From positions 1-23,556 of IMG/VR virus record IMGVR_UViG_3300032224_000012: a DNA stretch of 23,556 bases; one strand, given 5' to 3'. Shown piece after piece: positions 7,246-14,384 of the stretch. The notes beneath the pieces were generated by a model. It made no database searches, was not told the DNA's origin, and worked only from the letters and a program-made list of their open reading frames with translations. The position numbers and the translations under genes were made by a program. The stretch is from a virus. The first letter of the stretch is position 1. The number at the start of each line of letters is the position of its first letter.

Positions 7246-7671
7246 ATGGCTTTACCTAATGGCTCTGGCGGTTATCAAGTTGGTGACGGCAATACAGGCG
7301 AAATTCAGTTCAATATACAACCTACACCTAGCGCGATTGCCGCTGGTGCAGCAACTTTGACTGTGACTCAACTGGCTACTAAGATTATTCTTGGCTCGCC
7401 TGGTACGTCTGCTGCTGCTTACACACTGCCCACTGCTGCTTTGATGGACGCTGCTTTCCCAAGTATGCCCGTCAACTCAGCATTTGACTTCAATGTGATC
7501 AACGTGGACGGCTCTAGTTCTGGTGTTATCACCATGACTGCTGGCACAGGTTGGACAGTTGGAACTTCTGGCTCACTGGGTCTGATGACCATTGCTGCTA
7601 CTGCTGGTACATCGGTTGCATTCCGCGCCCGTAAGACTGGTGATGCTGCTTGGTCTTTGTATCGTTTGTAA
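7246..7671 (+). CDS. Small structural protein next to coat (possible decoration protein), 141 aa
   Basis: An AAAGGA site 11-16 bases upstream supports the ATG. The protein begins MALPNGSGGYQVGDGNTGE and is rich in Gly, Ala, Thr and Ser with alternating hydrophobic strands (FDFNVINVDGSSSGVITMTA, TSVAFRARKTGDAAWSLYRL), so it should be a compact beta protein. It has no Cys, charged patches or membrane segment. It is flanked on both sides by hairpins and lies immediately after the coat gene, the place of head decoration or stabilising proteins in many phages. The family is not recognised by name; a head-surface role is inferred. Confidence 0.7.
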   Translation: MALPNGSGGYQVGDGNTGEIQFNIQPTPSAIAAGAATLTVTQLATKIILGSPGTSAAAYTLPTAALMDAAFPSMPVNSAFDFNVINVDGSSSGVITMTAGTGWTVGTSGSLGLMTIAATAGTSVAFRARKTGDAAWSLYRL

Positions 7672-7675
7672 TTTA

Positions 7676-7699
7676 AACGGGGGCTTTGGCCCCTGTTTT
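7676..7699 (+). terminator. Rho-independent-like terminator after the 141-aa structural gene
   Basis: A nine-base-pair stem runs from 7676-7684 (AACGGGGGC) to 7689-7697 (GCCCCTGTT), with one G-U pair and a four-base loop TTTG. The descending arm ends in TTTT at 7696-7699. This is a plausible intrinsic terminator or attenuator between two virion genes. Confidence 0.65.
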
Positions 7700-7712
7700 A
7701 AAGGAAACAATC

Positions 7713-8204
7713 ATGGCAAACTCAAAATCTGTCGGCGTTGCATTTAGCGATCCCGAATTGACTTCTGGCACTACTGTAAGTGGTGCGGTAATTGACGGCA
7801 GCACAATTGGTGCAACAACGCCATCTACAGTTGTTGGAACTACCGTTTACGCTACAACCGAAATTGGTTATGCGGCAGCGGCTGAAGGTACTGTGACGCA
7901 GTTGACAGACAAAAGCACAGGGGTAACTCTGAACAAGTCTGCTGGCCGCATCACAATGAGCAACGCAGCGTTGGCGGGTAGCACTGCTGTGTCGTTCATC
8001 TTGACCAATAGCTTAATCTCCACCAATGACACAATCATTGTGAACGTTTCTAGTAACACAACTGGTAGCGTTGCGGGGGCTTACACCACTTACGTTTCGT
8101 ATTTGGCTGCTGGTTCTGCTTTGATTACGTTGCGAAACTTGACTACTGCAACTTCATACTCTGAAGCTGTCATTATCAACTACGCAATCATCCACGGCGC
8201 TTAA
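7713..8204 (+). CDS. Small structural protein, 163 aa
   Basis: I chose the ATG at 7713 because an AAAGGAAA site lies just upstream; the longer reading from 7686 would start in the loop of the preceding terminator hairpin. The protein begins MANSKSVGVAFSDPELTSGT and is Ala/Thr/Ser/Gly-rich with strands such as TAVSFILTNSLISTNDTIIV and a C-terminal AVIINYAIIHGA. This suggests a beta-sandwich domain. It is again bracketed by hairpins. It may be a second decoration or head-fibre protein; the family is not recognised. Confidence 0.65.
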   Translation: MANSKSVGVAFSDPELTSGTTVSGAVIDGSTIGATTPSTVVGTTVYATTEIGYAAAAEGTVTQLTDKSTGVTLNKSAGRITMSNAALAGSTAVSFILTNSLISTNDTIIVNVSSNTTGSVAGAYTTYVSYLAAGSALITLRNLTTATSYSEAVIINYAIIHGA

Positions 8205-8207
8205 ACA

Positions 8208-8230
8208 AACGGGGCTTCGGCCCCGTTCTT
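8208..8230 (+). terminator. Rho-independent-like terminator with UUCG tetraloop
   Basis: AACGGGGC (8208-8215) pairs perfectly with GCCCCGTT (8220-8227), eight base pairs around the loop TTCG (8216-8219), an especially stable C(UUCG)G tetraloop. The U-tract after it is short (CTT), so termination may be partial, which would fit the need to transcribe the downstream tail genes. Confidence 0.7.
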
Positions 8231-8235
8231 AAATC

Positions 8236-8433
8236 ATGGTTATTTATCTTTCTCATCCTGTTCACGGTCGCAAAGTAGCCACTATGGAAGAAGAAGCCAT
8301 ATTTGATGAACAAAATGGATGGACAAGGTATACTTTGGATACACCAGAAGAGGTGGCTCCTGTTGTGAATACATTGGAAGTTAAGCGTAGGCGTGGCCGC
8401 CCTGCTGTAGAGGTGGTCGAACAAGGAGCGTAA
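8236..8433 (+). CDS. Hypothetical protein with AT-hook-like tail, 65 aa
   Basis: The ATG at 8236 lies only nine bases after the terminator hairpin and has no recognisable Shine-Dalgarno site. The start is therefore uncertain; an internal ATG at 8284 is also poorly served. The 65-residue product begins MVIYLSHPVHGRKVATMEEE and contains KRRRGRPAVEV near the C-terminus. RGRP flanked by basic residues is the core of an AT-hook DNA-binding motif, although short motifs of this sort occur by chance. It precedes the gp4-like gene closely (two bases) and may be a small head-completion accessory. Function unknown. Confidence 0.55.
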   Translation: MVIYLSHPVHGRKVATMEEEAIFDEQNGWTRYTLDTPEEVAPVVNTLEVKRRRGRPAVEVVEQGA

Positions 8434-8435
8434 TC

Positions 8436-9152
8436 ATGGCCACATATTCGGCTGGCGATCAAATCAATAGGGCATTGCGATTGCTTGGCGTGTTAGCTGA
8501 AGGTGAAACCCCATCGGCATCGGTTTCGCAAGACTCACTCATGGCTTTAAACCAGATGATTGACTCTTGGAATACAGAGAGACTTTCTACTTTTGTAACT
8601 CAAGATCAAGTGTTTACTTGGCCTGCTGGTTACATTTCTCGTGATCTTGGACCAACTGGTGACTTTGTTGGCTTGCGTCCTATTTTGATGGATGACGCAA
8701 CTTATTACAGAGACCCTGGCACGAATGTGTCGTTTGGCATTAAATTTATTAATCAACAGCAATATGATGGCATTGCTGTTAAGACAGTAACTTCCACATA
8801 CCCACAAGTTTGTTGGGTAAACATGGGGTTTCCTGACATTACTTTGACCATTTATCCAAAGCCCACACGAGACTTGGAATGGCATTTTATTTCGGTGCAA
8901 GAACTAGATCGCCCTGCTGACTTGTCCACAGTCATGTATTACCCACCAGGCTATTTGAGAGCTTTCACCTACAACTTGGCAATGGAAATTGCACCTGAGT
9001 TTGGCGTAGAACCAAGTTCACAAGTGCAACGCATAGCCATGACATCTAAGCGCAATCTCAAGCGCATCAACAACCCTGATGACGTAATGTCGATGCCTTA
9101 CGCACTAGTTGCAACTCGTCAACGCTTTAACGTCTACGCAGGCAATTACTGA
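8436..9152 (+). CDS. Head-tail adaptor, P22 gp4-like tail accessory factor, 238 aa
   Basis: AAGGAG precedes the ATG. The opening AGDQINRALRLLGVLAEGET followed by SQDSLMALNQMIDSWNTERL matches the start of the P22 gp4 / tail-accessory adaptor group. The segment YYPPGYLRAFTYNLAMEIAP corresponds to the later conserved helix of that family. P22 gp4 is about 166 residues, so this protein is longer; the extra is a beta-rich middle part (residues 45-150). In P22, gp4 binds the portal ring first and prepares it for gp10. The next gene here is the gp10-like hub, joined by a one-base stop/start overlap, which supports the assignment. Confidence 0.8.
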   Translation: MATYSAGDQINRALRLLGVLAEGETPSASVSQDSLMALNQMIDSWNTERLSTFVTQDQVFTWPAGYISRDLGPTGDFVGLRPILMDDATYYRDPGTNVSFGIKFINQQQYDGIAVKTVTSTYPQVCWVNMGFPDITLTIYPKPTRDLEWHFISVQELDRPADLSTVMYYPPGYLRAFTYNLAMEIAPEFGVEPSSQVQRIAMTSKRNLKRINNPDDVMSMPYALVATRQRFNVYAGNY

Positions 9153-10618
9153 TGAAAACGCCAATTCTGGGATCAGCGTATGTGGCACGCAGTGTGAACG
9201 TTGCGGATGCCCAGATGATCAACTTGTTTCCAGAAATCATTCCAGAAGGCGGTACAGAACCTGCGTTTCTAAACCGTGCCCCAGGGCTAAACTTTTTGCA
9301 AACTGTGGGCACTGGCCCTATTCGCGGTTTGTGGGCGCATCAGACTAATGGCTCGGATTTTTATGTTGTATCTGGCGTTGAAGTTTACAAATTAACAGAT
9401 TTGACCAGCACGCCAGTCAAAATCGGCAATGTATCGGGCACGGGTCCAGTAAGTATTGCTGACAACGGCGCAGTCATTTTCTTTGCTTGTAATGGTCCAA
9501 GTTATACCTATTACGAACCGACAGGCGCGTTTGATCAAATTACAGACGCTAACTTCCCTGGCGCTGTCACGGTTAGTTACATTGACACCTTGTTTGTGTT
9601 TAACGAACCGAACAGCCAACGCATCTGGAGCGTGGACACCATTAACCCTGCCAACGGTGACTACATTTACCCATTGGTGTTTAACGCCTTGGACTTCTCA
9701 TCTGCTGACGGATCGCCTGATGGTGTGGTGGCGGTCAACGCTGACCACCGTCAGCTATGGGTTTTTGGTACTGACTCCACTGAGGTTTGGTACAACGCAG
9801 GGCTTGCCAACTTTCCGTTAACGCCCATTCAAGGCGCGTTTAACGAGATTGGATGTGTGGCTTCTTACTCGGTTGCCAAGCTCGACAACACCTTATTCTG
9901 GCTAGGCACAGATGCCCGTGGCCAAGGTATTGTTTATCGGGCTAATGGATACAACGCAGCTCGTGTATCTACACACGCTGTGGAATATGCAATTGCCCAA
10001 TACGGCAACATTTCTGATGCTTTGGCATATACCTATCAAGAAGAAGGCCATTCTTTCTACATGCTGACCTTCCCAAGTGCTAATGCAACTTGGTGCTATG
10101 ACGTAGCGACACAGGCATGGCATGTTCGAGCAGGATGGGTGAATGGCAGTTTTACCCGTCACCGTAGCAACTGCCAATGTAACTTTGGTGGAAACATCGT
10201 TGTTGGTGACTTTGAGAATGGCAACATTTATACATTAAATCTTGGTGTGTATGCCGACAATAATCAACCACAAAAGTGGCTGCGCTCTTGGCGTGCATTG
10301 CCAACAGGCACCAACAATTTGAAGCGCACTGCCCAACACAGCCTACAACTTAATTGTGAGTCTGGAACAGGGCTAAATGATGGACAAGGCAGTGACCCAC
10401 AGGTCATGTTGCGTTGGTCAGATGATGGCGGTCACACTTGGTCAAACGAGCATTGGTCACCAATGGGCAAGATTGGCGAGTATTACAGGCGCGTCTTTTG
10501 GAGGCGTTTGGGCATGAGTTTAAAGTTGCGTGATCGGGTCTATGAGCTTTCAGGTACTGACCCCATCAAGATTGACATTGTAGGCGCTGAACTTATTCTT
10601 TCACCAACGAATGCGTAA
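9152..10618 (+). CDS. Tail hub / packaged-DNA stabilisation protein, P22 gp10-like, 488 aa
   Basis: The ATG at 9152 overlaps the preceding TGA by one base. The beginning, SAYVARSVNVADAQMINLFP followed by EIIPEGGTEPAFLNRAPGL, is the typical start of the P22 gp10 family, and 488 residues is close to the 472 of P22 gp10. The body repeats beta-propeller-like blades (for example FVVSG/DFYVVSGVEVYKLTD, RQLWVFGTDSTEVWYN, HSFYMLTFPSANATWCYD). The C-terminus RRVFWRRLGMSLKLRDRVYE is also characteristic. In P22, gp10 forms the hexameric tail hub that plugs the filled head and carries the tailspikes. It should interact with the gp4-like product upstream and with the spike anchor at 1997-2473. Confidence 0.85.
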   Translation: MKTPILGSAYVARSVNVADAQMINLFPEIIPEGGTEPAFLNRAPGLNFLQTVGTGPIRGLWAHQTNGSDFYVVSGVEVYKLTDLTSTPVKIGNVSGTGPVSIADNGAVIFFACNGPSYTYYEPTGAFDQITDANFPGAVTVSYIDTLFVFNEPNSQRIWSVDTINPANGDYIYPLVFNALDFSSADGSPDGVVAVNADHRQLWVFGTDSTEVWYNAGLANFPLTPIQGAFNEIGCVASYSVAKLDNTLFWLGTDARGQGIVYRANGYNAARVSTHAVEYAIAQYGNISDALAYTYQEEGHSFYMLTFPSANATWCYDVATQAWHVRAGWVNGSFTRHRSNCQCNFGGNIVVGDFENGNIYTLNLGVYADNNQPQKWLRSWRALPTGTNNLKRTAQHSLQLNCESGTGLNDGQGSDPQVMLRWSDDGGHTWSNEHWSPMGKIGEYYRRVFWRRLGMSLKLRDRVYELSGTDPIKIDIVGAELILSPTNA

Positions 10619-11706
10619 TGGGCGTACAAAACAATCAAATTACTGCACCTCGTGTTGACCTCATTGATGAGAACACGGGGAAGATTAGGCGCGAGTGGTA
10701 CATGTTTCTGTACAACCTGTACACCATTACAGGATCAGGATCAGGGATTATTGCGGTTGTTAACGGTGGCACAGGCTTAGGAACGATTCCTACCAATGGC
10801 CAACTGCTAATTGGTAATGGCACAGGCTACGCTTTAAACACGCTCGGCACTGGTGCGGGCATCTCAGTTACCAATGGCGCTGGAACAATAGTTGTTGCCA
10901 ACACTGGCGTATTGTCAAACATAGCTGGTACAGGCATTTCTGTATCTGGCGCAACTGGCAATGTCACCATTTCCAATACAGGCGTATTGAGCTGGTCCGG
11001 CGGCTCAACTGGTCTAACTCCAGCTACAGCCACCACAGGCGCAATTACTTTGGGCGGTTTGTTGGCAATTGGGTATGGAGGCACAAATGGAATAGCTACT
11101 CCTACGGCTGGTGCTATCGCTTACGGTACTGGCACTGCGTATGGATTTACTTCCGCAGGCAGTTCTGGGCAAGTATTAACGTCTGCGGGTGCTGGCACTC
11201 CAACTTGGACAACGCCAACAACAGGTACAGTAACTAGCGTTTCGGTTGTTTCTGCTAATGGCTTTGCAGGGACAGTAGCCACAGCGACAACAACGCCTGC
11301 TATTACGCTGACAACCAGCATTACTGGCGTGCTTAAAGGCAATGGCACAGCAATTTCGGCAGCGGTGGCTAATACCGATTACGTACCTCTTTCCACGGTT
11401 TTAACTAAAACAGCCGATTACACAATTACAGGCACAGACACTTGGATTATCAACAACAAGACTGGATCGGCGTTGACGTTGACGTTTCCAGCGGCTTCAT
11501 CTTGGACTGGTCGGTCAATCACGGTCAAAAACATGCAGGCGCAGGCAGTCAATTCAGCGTCTAGCAATATTGTGCCAATTGACAGCACAACGGCTGGAAC
11601 TGCTATCCTATTGGGGGTTGTGGGAAATTGGGCGACAATGGTATCTGACGGTACTAATTGGGTGATCATGCAAGCAGCGTCCAACAACAACTTGCTATTG
11701 GAGTAA
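10618..11706 (+). CDS. Gly/Thr-rich tail fibre or needle-position protein, 362 aa
   Basis: The ATG overlaps the TAA of the gp10-like gene by one base. The first 40 residues are unlike the rest (APRVDLIDENTGKIRREWYM followed by FLYNLYTITGSGSG) and probably dock to the virion. They are followed by about 215 residues of imperfect Gly/Thr/Asn repeats (VNGGTGLGTIPTNGQLLIGN, TGAGISVTNGAGTIVVANTG, TGISVSGATGNVTISNTGVL) suggesting a beta-structured fibre shaft. A C-terminal globular segment from about 260 includes DTWIINNKTGSALTLTFPAA and WATMVSDGTNWVIMQAASNN. The gene occupies the position of P22 gene 26 (tail needle), but the sequence is not the coiled-coil needle of P22; a fibre or needle replacement is inferred. 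Confidence 0.65.
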   Translation: MGVQNNQITAPRVDLIDENTGKIRREWYMFLYNLYTITGSGSGIIAVVNGGTGLGTIPTNGQLLIGNGTGYALNTLGTGAGISVTNGAGTIVVANTGVLSNIAGTGISVSGATGNVTISNTGVLSWSGGSTGLTPATATTGAITLGGLLAIGYGGTNGIATPTAGAIAYGTGTAYGFTSAGSSGQVLTSAGAGTPTWTTPTTGTVTSVSVVSANGFAGTVATATTTPAITLTTSITGVLKGNGTAISAAVANTDYVPLSTVLTKTADYTITGTDTWIINNKTGSALTLTFPAASSWTGRSITVKNMQAQAVNSASSNIVPIDSTTAGTAILLGVVGNWATMVSDGTNWVIMQAASNNNLLLE

Positions 11707-11709
11707 CTA

Positions 11710-12174
11710 ATGCAAGTAACTTATGGCAAAGAATTTGAAATTGAAAAAACCGAGTCTATGAAAGATAAGGTGGATTTACTTCAGACTGAATTGATGAAAT
11801 TGCCACAGTATCAGCCAGAGACAAAGCATTATTTTCATGGTGGTATGTATTGCCGTGAAGTTTTTCGCCATGCAGGGGTATTGGTTGTAGGCGCAGTCCA
11901 CAAAAAAGAACATTTGTATTTGATTGTGTCTGGTACGGTATCAATCACGACCGATGATGGCGCTCAGAAGATTACAGGTCCACATTTGTTTTTGAGTAAA
12001 CCAGGCACAAAAAGGGCTGTTTACGCTGAAACAGACGCAGTTTGCATGACTTTTCATGTAATGGACAAGAAATCGGTTGAAGAAGCTGAAGCCGAATTAG
12101 TAGAAATAGAGGAAAATACGATGTATCTTTCTGGCAATGTAATTAAGCAAGAAGTTTTGGAGGTGTCACCATGA
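11710..12174 (+). CDS. Cupin-like protein in the virion gene cluster, 154 aa
   Basis: TTGGAG precedes the ATG. Residues 61-79 (GAVHKKEHLYLIVSGTVSI) fit cupin motif 1 with His64, Glu67, His68 and Gly75. Residues 90-116 resemble motif 2 with Pro98-Gly99, but the usual metal-binding His after PxG is absent (Arg102-Ala103). Additional His at 40, 43 and 54 could contribute. Cupins are small beta-barrels, often metal enzymes or sugar binders. The C-terminal 30 residues are helical and acidic (KKSVEEAEAELVEIEEN). It sits between the fibre protein and the first ejection protein, the location of gene 14 in P22, and overlaps the next start by four bases. A structural or assembly use of the fold is as likely as catalysis. 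Confidence 0.65.
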   Translation: MQVTYGKEFEIEKTESMKDKVDLLQTELMKLPQYQPETKHYFHGGMYCREVFRHAGVLVVGAVHKKEHLYLIVSGTVSITTDDGAQKITGPHLFLSKPGTKRAVYAETDAVCMTFHVMDKKSVEEAEAELVEIEENTMYLSGNVIKQEVLEVSP

Positions 12175-12878
12175 CATTCTGGGTCGCAGGAGCTGTTGTA
12201 GGCTCATCACTTATTGGTTCAAATGCGGCTAGTCAAGCCGCTAGTACGCAAGCCGACGCGGCAAACCGTGCGGCGGATTTGCAATATAAGATGTTTCAAG
12301 AGCAACAAACTGCTCAGGCACCGTTTAGGGCGGCGGGTGAAACTGCGTTAAACAAACTAATTCCAGAAGCCACAAATTACACGCCTTTTAGCTATAGTTC
12401 TATGACAGCTGACCCTGGCTATCAATTCCGATTATCAGAAGGAATGAAAGCCTTAAGGCACAAAGCAGGTGCTGGTGGCGGTTTAGTTTCTGGTCAAACG
12501 TTAAAAGGTTTGCAAGACTACGCACAAAGTTCCGCGTCTAATGAATATACAAATGCATTTAATCGTTACCAAACTGAACGCGCAGCTCGACTAAACCCGT
12601 TGCAATCTTTGGCAGGCGTGGGTCAAAGCGCAGCCAACACAATTGGCGCAAATGCAGGAACTTATGGAACAAACGTAGGTAATCTGATGACTGGCGGCGC
12701 GGCGGCGCAAGCGGCTGGTCAAGTTGGAACAGCCAATGCTTTGACTGGAGGTTTGGGTACATATTTAAATTACAACCAAGGCAATAACTTAGTTGCGGCT
12801 TTGCGTGGCGGTAGTGGGTATCAAATGCCACAAGGGTATGGTAATGTCGTAAGCGATCCTTACGCAAACATGGGTTAA
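12171..12878 (+). CDS. DNA ejection/transfer protein, P22 gp7-like by position, 235 aa
   Basis: ATG is inside an ATGA overlap with the previous stop and has GGAGGTG upstream. The N-terminus is hydrophobic (WVAGAVVGSSLIGSNAASQA) followed by an Ala/Gln-rich helix (STQADAANRAADLQYKMFQE), a well-known arrangement in small phage ejection proteins annotated as DNA transfer proteins. The middle contains PFRAAGETALNKL and the motif YQFRLSEGMKALRHKAGAGG, also typical of this group. The rest is Gly/Ala/Asn-rich and flexible. Such proteins leave the virion and line or seed a channel across the cell envelope. The call rests on motifs plus position as first of three ejection genes. Confidence 0.75.
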   Translation: MTFWVAGAVVGSSLIGSNAASQAASTQADAANRAADLQYKMFQEQQTAQAPFRAAGETALNKLIPEATNYTPFSYSSMTADPGYQFRLSEGMKALRHKAGAGGGLVSGQTLKGLQDYAQSSASNEYTNAFNRYQTERAARLNPLQSLAGVGQSAANTIGANAGTYGTNVGNLMTGGAAAQAAGQVGTANALTGGLGTYLNYNQGNNLVAALRGGSGYQMPQGYGNVVSDPYANMG

Positions 12879-12887
12879 GGAATAAAT

Positions 12888-14375
12888 ATGGCACTTGAAC
12901 CTTCTATAGCACTTGGCGTAAAGCCAATACAAATCGCCGATCCTTTGGCCCAGTATGGCCAAATTTCAGCTATTCAAAACGCGCAAAATCAAAACGCATT
13001 AGCGCAATTTCAACTCAGCTCTGCACAACGCCAAGAAGCGGCGCAAAACGCTTTATCTGAATCGTATAAATCCGCGTTTAATCCTGAAACAGGCAAAATT
13101 AACGAGCCTATGCTATTAAGAAGTTTGGCCGAAAGAGGCGCAGGGCATATGATTCCTGATGTACAAGCTAAATTGTTAGCTACTCAAAAGGAACAAGGGT
13201 TAATTAAAAAGACTGGCCTTGAAGCATCTGGCCTTGAATTTAAACAAAAAGTTGACAAAGCTAATAAAGCCATATCAGACATTGCGTCATTAAATAGCCC
13301 TCAAGAAGCGATTGCCAGTATTGACGCGCATTTGGCTAATGGCGACATTGATCAACAAAAAGCAGATATGCTTAAAACGCAAGTAACGCGCGCGCCTTCG
13401 TTTGTTGATTGGCAAAAAGGTATGCTGGTTAATATTTTGGACGCTAAAGACAAGTTGACAATGACAGCGCCAAAAATCAGTCGTCAAGAGGCTGGCGGCG
13501 CTATTATCAACATTCAAGACAACCCATTGTTGCCTGGCTATGGTAAACCTGTTGAAGGCATGGCAAACATTGCTAAGACCGCCACCCCAGGCGAAATGCT
13601 GGTAGATGCCCGCGCGCGCGAACGCCTTGCCGCTGAACAAGCTACTGGTGTATTGACGCCCGCGTCTATTGACACCGCCGCTGAAATTTATCGCCAAACT
13701 GGCCAAATGCCTATCGGTGGTATTGGCAAAGGCGTGGCTAACATGCGCGCGCAGATTATGAACCGTGCTACTGAAATGGCGGCGGGCAAAGGCATCACGC
13801 CTGCCGATACGGCAGCGAACATGATTGTGGCCAAGCAAGATGTTGGCTCGCAAACTAAAGCGCTTAAAGATTTCAGCACCGGCATTCAAGGTCGTCAAGT
13901 CAACGCGTTTAACACCGCTATTGATCACTTGGGCACGATGGACAAACTGTCTGATGCTTTGGCCAATAACGATATTAAAGCGTTTAACGCGCTAGGCAAT
14001 ATTGTTGCGCGTCAAACAGGCAGTCCAGCACCTACTAACTTTGACGCGGCCAAACAGATTGTTACTGCTGAGGTTATTAAAGCTGTGGTGGCCAGTGGCG
14101 GTGGCGTGACTGAGCGTCAAGAAGCCGAACGTAACTTTGCTGCGGCTAACAGCCCAGAACAGCTTAAAGGCATTATTGGCACTTACAAGCAATTGCTTGG
14201 TGGTCAATTAAACAGCTTGAATTTGCAATATGAAAACACAACAGGTCGCAAAGATTTTGACAAGAAATTAACTGATGAAGCCAAAAACGTAGTTAAACAA
14301 TTGCGCGGGTCGGCTGGCGGCGGCGCGGCGCCAGCAGGCGGCGTTGACACAAGCAATCCATTGTTAGCAAAGTAA
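12888..14375 (+). CDS. DNA ejection protein, P22 gp20-like by position, 495 aa
   Basis: AAGGAAT precedes the ATG. The protein is nearly all helix, Ala/Gln/Asn/Lys-rich, and starts with the recognisable internal-protein pattern ADPLAQYGQISAIQNAQNQN followed by ALAQFQLSSAQRQEAAQN. No membrane segment stands out and there is no Cys. A linker rich in Gly and Ala ends the protein (GSAGGGAAPAGGVDTSNPLL). P22 gp20 is 471 residues, similar in size. It belongs with the neighbours on both sides as a set of internal head proteins that are injected ahead of the DNA. Sequence-level homology to P22 gp20 is not claimed. Confidence 0.7.
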   Translation: MALEPSIALGVKPIQIADPLAQYGQISAIQNAQNQNALAQFQLSSAQRQEAAQNALSESYKSAFNPETGKINEPMLLRSLAERGAGHMIPDVQAKLLATQKEQGLIKKTGLEASGLEFKQKVDKANKAISDIASLNSPQEAIASIDAHLANGDIDQQKADMLKTQVTRAPSFVDWQKGMLVNILDAKDKLTMTAPKISRQEAGGAIINIQDNPLLPGYGKPVEGMANIAKTATPGEMLVDARARERLAAEQATGVLTPASIDTAAEIYRQTGQMPIGGIGKGVANMRAQIMNRATEMAAGKGITPADTAANMIVAKQDVGSQTKALKDFSTGIQGRQVNAFNTAIDHLGTMDKLSDALANNDIKAFNALGNIVARQTGSPAPTNFDAAKQIVTAEVIKAVVASGGGVTERQEAERNFAAANSPEQLKGIIGTYKQLLGGQLNSLNLQYENTTGRKDFDKKLTDEAKNVVKQLRGSAGGGAAPAGGVDTSNPLLAK

Positions 14376-14384
14376 GGAATCAAA

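Noticed and set aside
7686-7712. Upstream in-frame start giving a 172-aa version of the 163-aa structural protein
   Set aside because: This start lies in the loop of the terminator hairpin and has no ribosome site, while the ATG at 7713 has AAAGGAAA just before it.
10740-11350. Repeated GGCACAGG/GGAACTGG-like segments suggesting a DNA repeat array or CRISPR
   Set aside because: The repeats are imperfect, lack equal spacers, and simply encode the Gly/Thr-rich fibre shaft of the 362-aa protein.
13290-13928. 212-codon open frame on the minus strand inside an ejection gene
   Set aside because: Antisense to a long plus-strand ejection gene with good start, ribosome site and neighbour spacing; no protein-like motifs.
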